Below are positions 54,246 to 62,864 of a DNA stretch of 62,864 bases, in pieces. Each line of letters opens with the position of its first letter. Position 1 is the first letter of the stretch. The notes beneath the pieces were generated by a model. That model ran no database searches, was not told the origin of the DNA, and worked only from the letters and a program-made list of their open reading frames with translations. The position numbers were made by a program, and so were the translations under genes. Origin of the DNA: Botryococcus braunii (lineage: Eukaryota > Chlorophyta > Trebouxiophyceae). The DNA is taken from the NCBI GenBank assembly GCA_002005505.1, contig KV908625.1, forward strand, positions 116,632-179,495. Direction: 5' to 3'.

Positions 54246-54736
54246 TGAATGTACCGCTTGGCATCCGACGGGGCTAACCCTGGCGGAGTCTGCCTGCCGC
54301 GCGCTACATTCTCCCCCTCCTAGGTGACCGAGCTCCCGGGAGGCCTGCCAAAGCAAGCCGCAGTCACAGGCAGAGGTGTATAGAAGGTCACTGCCACACT
54401 TCTATACATCACACTTTGAGCCGGCGAGTCTCCTCCAGACACCAGACCGCAGCCTGGGTGTACACTTGCCTGAGGTATCTCTATGGTACGCCTAGACCAG
54501 AATCCCGCAGTGACGGGGCCCAAAGGGCAGTCGTCGGCGTGAACAAATGTACACTCCACGTGTACAGGTTCCCATGAAGAAGCAGTGAAGTTGCTAGCTT
54601 CAGGGCGGATAGTAGGGGCCGGGGCTGGACGACACTTAGCCACCAAGTCAGGGGACGTTCTGTGATCACGCGAACGTATGGGTAAACCACGACCCCCCGG
54701 TGACGCAGCTTGACAGGCTCGTGCTGCTGTGTTTCC

Positions 54737-55108
54737 CCTAGTCAACCTGCCCACGACGGCGTGCCCCGCCTCGTGGTGCCCGTGCGTTGACTGTGTCCCA
54801 GTATCCCTTTACAACATTGGGAGCATTTGTCAAATTCCGTTCCTCTTCCCAGGTGTCATGCTCTGACGAGTAACCCTTCCAGCGGACAAGGTACTCATAC
54901 TGGGACGGCCACGTGAATTGACACGACGGTGGTCCATTAAGGCTTCCACCTCGTACTCATCTTCCCCCTCCAGCACCTCGGCAGGTGGTGGGGGTTGCAT
55001 CGAACCATCCCGCCGGTACCGTTCCAGGTTGGAGACATGAAAGACATCATGAATCCTCCATCGTGCCGGGAGGTCAAGCTCATAAGCTTGGGTACCCACA
55101 CGTTTCAC
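54737..55108 (-). pseudogene. Gyp-E integrase tail/chromodomain, frame broken
   Basis: As 53283-53654, but a T is missing near 54900, so the frame leaves the chromodomain after RGRPSM. Confidence 0.8.
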
Positions 55109-55122
55109 GACTTGGAACGGCC

Positions 55123-56433
55123 CTACCCAACGCGGGAGGAGCTTGGGCGTGCCACCTTGAAACGGAGGTTCTTTGAGGAGAGGAGGACCCAGTCCCCCAC
55201 ACCAAATTGAACGTCCCTTCGTTTGGTGTTGGCATACTGCGCTTGTCTCGCAGTGGCCACCCGATGGGTCATCCTGGCCTCATTGATGAGGCGTTGCATG
55301 CCCTGAACAAAGTCAGACGCACCAGGTACCCGTCTATTGGGGAGAATCGCGACTGGCAGGTGGGGGTGAAACCCGTAGTTCAGCAAAAACGGCGAGGACC
55401 CCGTGGACTCGTGATCGCAATTATTGATCGCGAATTCTGCACAGACCAACTTCTCATCCCAATCATCCTGGGACTTGGCCACATACATGCGTAGCATGTC
55501 CTCGAGCACTCGATTCACTCTCTCAGTCTGCCCATCCGTCTGCGGATGGTAGGCTGTTGACATGGCTTGTCGAGTCCCAATGGATTGACACAAAGCTCTA
55601 GCAAAGTGGCTGGTGAAGAGCTTATCTCTATCGGACACCACCACTTGGGGAACACCATGCAACTTCCACACATTGTCAACGTACAGCTTAGCCGTCTGCT
55701 CAGCCGTAGCCTTGGTGGTTGTGGGCATAAGATGCACCATCTTGGTCAGCTTATCCACTACGACGAAAATGGCATCATGACCCTTGCCTGTCCTAGGCAA
55801 TTGGGTAATGAAATCCATAGTCACCGTGTGCCAAGGATTCAGCGGCAACTGTAAAGGTTGCAGCAACCCCGCAGGCAAAGTGTTCCGAGCCTTGTTCTTC
55901 TGACACAAGTGGCACGTTAGCACGTAACGTTCGATGTCAGCAAGCATGGTAGGCCACCAATAATGGCGCCTTACCAGGGCCAAGGTTTTCTTCACTCCTT
56001 GATGGCCAGCATACGGGCTATCATGCAGTTCCTTGAGGATGTGAGCTCGCAGCCCGAAAGCATCCGGAACCACGGCCTTCCCCTCCCTTAGAAGGAAGCC
56101 GTCAAAGTCTAGCAGACCTTCAACATTCTGCTTATCTTGGAACCATGGGTCTTGAGTATAACCCTGGACAAATTTGTCCTTCCAAGACAGAGCAACCCCG
56201 GCCGCAGCACTCCCCTCCCCCGCAGAGCGGATAGTGCCAACCAAGGCACAAAGAGAGAGCGTTGGCAGACAACGGTGCGCCGGGTGCGAACACCCACCAA
56301 TCACCACGCCATTGATGATTGGACAAGGAGCCTCATAGTCGGACGGATGCCGACTCAGAGCGTCAGCCACCACATTGGACGTCCGGGGGCATAGTCCATG
56401 CGAAAATTGAACCTTGAAAGGAACTCTGCCCAC
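55123..56433 (-). pseudogene. Gyp-E integrase
   Basis: HHCC zinc domain and complete D-D-35-E core as in Gyp-D. The 5' end is detached from RNase H by a missing G near 56383. Confidence 0.85.
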
Positions 56434-58292
56434 CTGGTTTGCCGTCTACTTAAAGTAGGCAAAGTGTCCAAATAAGTGATAGCCTTGTGGTCCGTGACTA
56501 CACGAAACTCAGGGGCCCCCTCTAGGTAGCACCTCCAGACTGTCAATGCATGCACCACAGCTAGAAGTTCTTGCTCCCCAGTAGGATAGTTAACCTCAGC
56601 GGGAGTCAAGCGGACGACTCTCGTAGGCAACTGGGCGACCCTCCTGGTACAACACGGCCCCCAACCCTGCCAAAGACGCATCGCAATGGACCTCAAACGG
56701 CTTTGAGAAGTCAGGATACGCTAAGCAAGGTGCATGTGTCAAGGCATGTTTAATCTCGGTAAACGCCCGAACACCCCAGCACTCCATACCCAGGTCACAC
56801 CTTGGCGTAGGAGTCTGTACAGTGGCGATGCAAGTGCTGCAAAATTGCGAACAAACTTGCGAAAGTAAGTTGCCAGCCCCAGGAAAGACCGCAACTCGCC
56901 AACATTCTTCGGTGTGCTCCAATTAGCAACTGAAGCCACCTTACGTGGGTCCACTTTAATCCCATCGGCTGAGACTAAATGGCCCAAGTACTCCAGCTCA
57001 TCCTTGGCGAAAGAGCACTTCTTTAGGTTAGCATACAACTTATGCTGCCGCAACAGTTCAAGGACTTTGCGGAGATGCTCCCTATGCTCTTCAATGGACT
57101 TGCTGTAGATGAGGATGTCATCAAGGTACACGAGCACAAACTTGTGCAGGTAAGGAGCAAAGATAGCATTCATGGCAGTTTGAAACGTGGCCGGGGCATT
57201 AGTCAGCCCAAATGGCAAAACCCGCCACTCGAACAACCCCGCGGGTGTTCTGAAAGCTGTCTTTGGCATATCCTCATCTGTGATCCGGATCTGGTGATAG
57301 CCAGACGTGAGGTCAAGACTAGAGAACACTGTAGAACCCTGCAGTTGATCAAGAGTATCATCGATACGAGGCATCGGATACCTGTTCTTGACCGTCTGTC
57401 GATTCAAAGCTCGGTAATCAATGACCATCCGGAGGCTTCCATCCTTCTTTTGCACAAAAAGAATGGGCGCACCATAGGGTGATGTAGACGGCTGGATATA
57501 CCCTTTGTCCAACAATAGCTTTGTCTGGCGTAACGCCTCATCATACTCTAAGCGTGAAAGCCGGTACAACGGACGAGACGGTGGACGAGCATGTGGATCG
57601 CTCAAGGGTATAGTGTGTCTAACCCCTTGCCTCTCAGGCGGAAGGTGCGGGACATCTTCAGGGAAAACATCTTGGAATTCACTGAGTATGTCAACAACAG
57701 GAGAGTTAGGAGAAGGAATGGAGACATTCGGATCGGTAGACAGATCGGTTACAATTGCCAGAAAGGACTGACAGCCTTTTCTGCTTAACCTTCTAGCCTG
57801 CACCGCAGACAAAACCAATCTAGGCACATCCTCCACTTCTGAACCCTTCAAAGGCCTCTCCTCCTTAGGCGGGCAACGCAAAACGAACGGCTTGTTCTTT
57901 CTTGTATACCCCCTAACGGTGTCCTCTTCAAACATGAGATTTGCACGGAATGTCTTTAACCAGGGAGTCCCCAACAGCACATTCCAATCCATGGCAAAGT
58001 CTAGCACAAGACACGACACCTTAGCAAACTGTACCCCCTGGATGACAATGTCTAAGACAGCACATCCGATATGGTTTACAGTTCTCCCGTCAGCCAACTT
58101 AATGCTTAAAGAATCCCCCTTCGGCGGCACAATCTCCAAGTGAAGGGCTTTAGCAAAGTCTGCACTGACCACATTGCAAGAAGCTCCAGAGTCCAGCATT
58201 GCCGTGGCCTTGCTCCCCTGCACCTCGGCAGGAAACACCATCACAAGCTGTGACACGGCTTCTTGACAAGCAAATGCATGAATAGACGTCAA
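56355..58292 (-). pseudogene. Gyp-E protease-RT-RNase H
   Basis: 58292-56739 holds protease (DSGAS) and RT (YLDDILIYS). A missing C near 56775 and an extra G near 56612 break the RNase H into short frames. Confidence 0.85.
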
Positions 58293-58331
58293 ACATGCAG
58301 GGCCTACATCGCCAAGCGAAGGCCCACACCT

Positions 58332-59443
58332 TCAAGCATTAGAAGGTCCCGCGCCGGGGCTTGTCTTCTTGCCAGAAGACCCCTTCTTGAGAGGGCATTC
58401 GAATGCAAAATGGCCGGGCTTGTTGCATTCGAAACAGACGCCAGCGGCCAGCTTCCCAGCCGCCTCTCGCCTGTCCTGGCTTAGGCCGTACTTCTTCTGA
58501 AGTTTGCCCAAGTGGCGTGTGGCTCCCTTGGGATGGTTATGGGCGGGACGCTTGGTCCCACGGTCCCGAGGTACTTCTCCCTCCTCGCGGTCCCCATAGA
58601 CCTTCTCCTTTCCCTTGGAGACACCTGAAAGCATAGCCAACAAAGATTCAGCCTCTTTGGCAGCTTTCACCACCGCCTCCACATTGCTCATCTCACGCCT
58701 TACCGAGGCATCCTTCATAATGAGTTCAAGTAGAGCGGGTTTTAGGCCAGCCCGAAAAGCTGCACAAGCTTCAGGCCCAGTTACTGGATATGTGACTGCC
58801 TCAACTGTTATTGCCCTAAAGGCAGTATAGTATTGAGCCACTGTTCCAGATTGTTTAAGTTGCGCCAAACGATATCGCACGGTGTCTTCCACTGACATAT
58901 CGACAAAGTTGGCCAACAATTCAGCTTTGAACAAATCAAAGTCTTTCACATCCTTGCCATGCAAAGCCAAAGACTTTTTAATCAAAGCCCATTGTTCAGC
59001 TGCTTTCCCAGAAAGACACAAGGATGCGTGATCCACAAGCGTGTCAGGAGTGAGCTGCAACAACGCCGCGTATGCCGCAAACTGCTCGAACCAAGTTGTT
59101 ATCTTAGTCCCATCCTTGCTTCCATTAAAAATAGGCGCTGGAGGCCTCGTTTTAGGAGCAACGAAAGGCATAGGCGAGGGAGACGCACCTTGTCCCCCCC
59201 CGATCCTTGCAGCAAACGCATAATCGCGTCCATCTTGCCGTCCAGGCTGCCAACTTGGGTTCCCAAAGACCCAATATCAGTGTTGAGAGCCTGGACGGAC
59301 GACTCTATGCTGGTCACCCTTCTGTCGTGTAGGACATGACTCGGGATCCGAGCATAAAAAGCGCGCGCCGCAGCGCACCAAAGCCAATACCTCCACACAA
59401 CTTTTGCCCAAATAGTGGAAGCTTCCACTAAATCTTGGAACAT
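58332..59443 (-). pseudogene. Gyp-E gag
   Basis: Same as 48961-50058 with zinc knuckle CFECNKPGHFAFEC, but a run of nine G is eight here (near 59198), shifting the frame between the coiled N-terminus (59443-59099) and the capsid part (59171-58332). Confidence 0.85.
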
Positions 59444-59487
59444 TGTGCAAGGCCTAGGCCATCGTCGCCCTCAGAGGACGGGTCCCC

Positions 59488-60044
59488 TTTTGGTGGCCCA
59501 TATCCAAGTCGGTGGACTTGCGATGTTGGTTGTTGATCCCGCTTGACGCTTAAGTGTGTCTTGCGGATGGTGTCGATGCTTAAGTGTGTCTTCGTTGCTG
59601 CCTGTCGTCCTATTTGGGTTGTTTCCCACTAGATCGAAGGATCAACAACACCTTGGTATCACCTTCACGGACTTTGGTTGGGAGAATCCGTTCTTCGCAC
59701 CCATATAAGTTCGGATGACGGGGATGGTTCTGGCCTACGAAGGTCGACGCCAAGCTTGGTGTGTGGATCCAAGCAAGAAAGTTCGGATTTTTCTGTAATC
59801 TTTCTAATGGCGTTTGGCTCCGCCGTTTCCGTGGGGACGGTGGGGGAGGAAGGTGGCACTTCACGATGGTGAGTGTGCGCTTCCCCTCGTTTGGTTTGCT
59901 TTGGGTTGCTAATCCTTTGCAATTGTTTTTCAACTTGCATTGCCTTAATGAAACTTTGGTGTTTCGAGCATATCGTTGGGGTTTCGGTGGTAAAGTGTCA
60001 ACTTTTCCGGATGCCGATCTTACACGGATATGACGAGGTCTTGC
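59488..60044 (+). mobile_element. Inverted copy of Gyp-F leader
   Basis: Mirror of 48344-48900, from TTTTGGTGGCCC to the CTTGC at the LTR edge. Confidence 0.85.
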
Positions 60045-60209
60045 TGTAGCGCGCCGGTAGGCAGACGGTGCCGGGGATCGGCCCCGCACGTGCCGGGCGG
60101 TACATTGGTACTGGGTGTAGCCTCATAGGCTCGCACTATATATGGTATGGTGCTCGGACCATACTAGCACTTTCGTCGGTGCAGGGCCATCCTTTCCAAG
60201 AATATTACA
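60045..60209 (+). repeat. Inverted copy of the Gyp-C 5' LTR
   Basis: 165 bp, TGTAGCGCGCCGG ... AATATTACA, mirror of 48179-48343, with TATATA intact. Confidence 0.9.
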
Positions 60210-62864
60210 TTTTGGTGGCCCATATCCAAGTCGGTGGATTTGCGATGTTGGTTGTTGATCCTGTTTGACGCTTAAGTGTGTCTTGCGGATGGTGTCGATG
60301 CTTCAGTGTGTCTTCGTTGTTGCCTGTCGTTCTATTTGGGTTGTTTCCCACTAGATCGAAGGATCAACAACATCTTGGTATCTAGTTCATGGACTTTGGT
60401 TGGGAGAATCCATTCTTCGCACCCATATAAGTTCCGATGACGGGATGGTTGTGGCCTGCGAGGGTCGACGCCGCGCTTGGTGTGTGGATCCAAGCCAGAA
60501 AGTACGGATTTTTTCTGTAATCTTTCTAATGGCGTTTGGCTCCGTCGTCTCCGTGGGGACGGTGGGGGAGGAAGATGGCACTTCACGATAGTGAGTGTAC
60601 GCTTCCCCTCATTTGGTTACTTTGGGTTGCTAACCCTTTGCAAATGTTATCAACTTGCATTGCTTGATGAAACTTTGGTGTTTCGAGCATATCGTTGGAT
60701 TTCGGTGGTAAGTGTCAACTTTTCCGGATGCCGATCCTACACGGATATTACACGGATATGACGCGGTCTTGCTTTGTTGATTGAACCGAGTGCATGGAAC
60801 TGAAAAGTTTCTCTTTTGAAAGGCTGTTTAGTGCTCGGCTGGATTTGTGCATCTTGTTGATTGAACACAACTTTGCGTGGATGGTCGATTTGGTTCGGGG
60901 TCCACGGCAATCGGTTCTTCAATTAAGATTTTGTGCATTTATGGGCTTTGGGAGCTGCCAATGTGGTTGAGCTTTACGTGGGGGTTTGGCTTCCATCATT
61001 GCCTCATGAAAGATTTGTCCTCTTGGGCTAGTCTGAAACCCGCTCTGCTTCACCTCACTATGCAAGTTGCCGGTGTGGCGTGCAATGAGCGATGTGGCGG
61101 GGGTGGTGAAGCTACCACATATGCTGAATCTTTGTAGCGATGTGCTCAGGTGTCTCAAGAAAGGAGAAGGGCTGAACGCGAGGAAGGGGAAATTCCTCGG
61201 GACGGGGGACAAAGCATCCTGCCAGCAACCACCTCCTACAGAGGCATACGGCACTTGGCCAAGCTTCAAAAGAAGCATGGCCTAAGCCTGGACATGCGGG
61301 AGGCAACATGCAAGCTGGCTCGGGAGTTTGCTTCAGATGCAACCCAGACCACTTTGTATTCGACTGCCCCGGCAAGAGGCCAAGAAGGGGTCTTCTGGCA
61401 AGAAGACAAGCCCGGCACGGACCTTCTTATGCTTGAAGGTGTGGGCCTTCGCTTGGCGATGAGCCTGATGTTACGTCATCATGCATTGGCTTGGGTCAGT
61501 GCGGACGCTGTTGACGTTCCTGGATGTCCAGGTGGCCATTTTGCTTGTCAAAGAAGCCGTGTCTAGACAGCTTCGGGTCGTTTCAACTGCGTCAGTTGCA
61601 GGATTGGATTGCTAAGACCCGGCTTCATGTTTGAAGGACACTTGGGCAAGAGCGGTTCGTTGTAAGGGCTTGAGGTTCGAGTGGAGATGTCTAATTTTGC
61701 CACATAGAAGGTTAAGCAGGAAGGGCTGCCAGTCCATTCTGGCAATTGTAACGATCTATCTACGATCCGAATTCCTCCATTCCTTCTCCAATCTCTGTTG
61801 TTGACATACTCAGTGAATTCCAAGATGTTTTCCCTGAAGATTCCCGCACCTTCCGCCTGAAGCAAGGGTAGACACACTTACCCTTGAGCGATCCACATGC
61901 TCGTCCACCGTCTCGTCGTGTACGCTTTCACCTGAGGTATATGAGGCGTTACCCAGACAAAGCTATTGTTGACAAAGGTATATACACCGTCTACATCACC
62001 CTATGGTGCGCCCATTCTTTTGTGCAAAGAGGATGGAATCCTCCGGATGTCATTGATTACCGAGCTTTGAATCGACAGACGTCCAAGAACAGGTATCCGA
62101 TGCCTCGTATCGATGAACTCTTGATCAACTGCAGGTTCTACAGTTTTCTAGTCTTGCCTGGTATCCCAGATCCGGATCACAGATGAGGATATGCCAAAGA
62201 CAGCTTTCAGAACACCCCGCGGGGTTGTTCGAGTGGCGGGTTTGCCATTTGGGCTGACTAATGCCCCGGCCACGTTTCAAACTGCCATGATTGCTATCTT
62301 TGCTCCTTACCTGCACAAGTTTGTGCTCGTGTACCTTGATGACATCCTCATCTACAGCAAGTCCATTGAAGAGCATAGGAGCATCTCCGCAAAGTCCTTG
62401 AACTGTTGCGCAGCATAAGTTGTATGCTAACCTAAAGAAGTGCTCTTTCGCCAGGATGAGCTGGAGTACTTGGCCATTTAGTCTCAGCAGATGGGATAAA
62501 GGACCCACGTAAGTGGCTTCAGTTGCTAATTGGAGCACACCGAAGAATGTTGGCGATTGCGGTCTTTCCTGGGGCTGGCAACTTACTTTCGCAAGTTTGT
62601 TCGCAATTTTGCAGCACTTGCATCGCCACTGTACAGACTCCTACGCCAAGGTGTGACCTGGGTATGGAGTGCTGGGTGTGTTTCGGGCGTTTACCGAGAT
62701 TAAACATCCTTGACACATGCACCTTGCTTAGCGTATCCTGACTTCTCAAAGCCGTTTGAGGTCCATTGCGATGCGTCTTTGGCAGGGTTGGGGGCCGTGT
62801 TGTACCAGAGGTCGCCAGTTGCCTACGAGAGTCGTCGTTTGACTCCCGCTGAGGTTAACTATCC
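60210..62864 (+). pseudogene. Inverted copy of Gyp-C leader, gag remnant and pol, heavily gapped
   Basis: Mirror of 48178-45182. Leader 60210-61020, gag remnant 61020-61440, protease traces 61560-61900, RT 61880-62640 (PFGLTNAPATFQTAMIAIF and YLDDILIYSKSIEEH are recognisable), RNase H start at the end. From about 60.6 kb on, single bases are missing every few tens of bases, often in homopolymers, and about 340 nt are missing overall. TAMIAIF is the Gyp-C variant (Gyp-D has TAMNAIF), confirming which element is mirrored. The element continues beyond the window. Confidence 0.85.

Larger units (their letters stand above)
54248..59487 (-). mobile_element. Gyp-E: inverted copy of Gyp-D
   Basis: Mirror of 48901-54143, including only the first ~60 bp of the LTR (54248-54308). 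It inherits the pol frameshift of Gyp-D and adds single-base indels that split the frames. Either half of an inverted duplication or an assembly fold-back. Confidence 0.88.
45182..62864. repeat. Giant inverted repeat (palindrome), arms about 9 kb, 104-bp spacer
   Basis: Left arm 45182-54143, right arm 54248-62864, spacer 54144-54247. Paired landmarks are: Gyp-D/Gyp-E; the Gyp-F junction (48900/48901 against 59487/59488); the Gyp-C LTR (48179-48343 against 60045-60209); and Gyp-C interior to the window end. In the inner 6 kb I count five 1-nt indels (net -3 in the right arm, matching the coordinate offset) and at least two substitutions. The outer right 2.6 kb is about 340 nt shorter than its partner. 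Confidence 0.93.

Noticed and set aside
59610..60089. ORFs of about 159 codons in the gypsy leader (also at 48299-48778)
   Set aside because: They lie in untranslated leader and LTR, have no gag or pol similarity, and differ in frame between homologous leader copies (47613-48178 and 48344-48900).
61150..61566. 138-codon ORF as a new gene
   Set aside because: It is the gapped mirror of the Gyp-C gag remnant.

Overview
This is a eukaryotic nuclear window with GT-AG intron signals, very long (GT)n/(CA)n tracts, nested Ty1/copia and Ty3/gypsy chromovirus retrotransposons and no bacterial-style operons. A large-genome green-lineage alga (for example a prasinophyte) would fit, but that is a weak inference from style, not from a marker gene.

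Region 1 (1-5 kb) holds three tandem copies of a cysteine-rich, leucine-patterned, probably extracellular domain on separate + strand exons. Region 2 (5-9.4 kb) has no recognisable gene but carries a microsatellite, a 28-nt palindrome and a near-perfect 36-bp-arm hairpin. Region 3 (9.4-27.8 kb) contains a three-copy family of an unrecognised, probably secreted protein: an eroded relic at 9.5-9.87 kb, copy 1 at 10.5-12.44 kb with a frameshift, and copy 2 at 19.6-27.7 kb. Copy 2 is split by a 6.03-kb Ty3/gypsy element (here Gyp-1, 19994-26022) with identical 261-bp LTRs and a 5-bp target duplication. Copy 1 preserves the empty target site. Between the copies lie microsatellites, minisatellites and locally duplicated exon-like segments.

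Region 4 (27.8-62.9 kb) is almost wholly retrotransposons nested in one another. Cop-A (copia, minus) is interrupted by Cop-B (30647-37786, copia, minus, 691-bp LTRs, TSD AAATA, one intact 1800-codon ORF). Cop-A is also interrupted just before its gag by Gyp-F (gypsy, minus, internally deleted). Gyp-F is in turn interrupted by Gyp-C (42726-48343, gypsy, minus, identical 165-bp LTRs, TSD GCAAG, ruined pol). Then follow Gyp-D (48901-54245, plus, almost intact) and its near-identical inverted copy Gyp-E. The whole of 45.18-54.14 kb is mirrored at 54.25-62.86 kb around a 104-bp spacer. The outer 2 kb of the right arm is full of single-base gaps, so an assembly or library fold-back must be excluded before the palindrome is taken as biology.

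The most novel signal is in Cop-B. A 90-codon ORF between its primer-binding site and gag begins MAKKRTKQTARKTT, reproducing residues R2-K9 and T11 of the histone H3 tail. Its stop overlaps the gag-pol start as ATGA. The adjoining primer-binding site matches the anticodon arm of initiator tRNA-Met, implying half-tRNA priming as in Drosophila copia and yeast Ty5.
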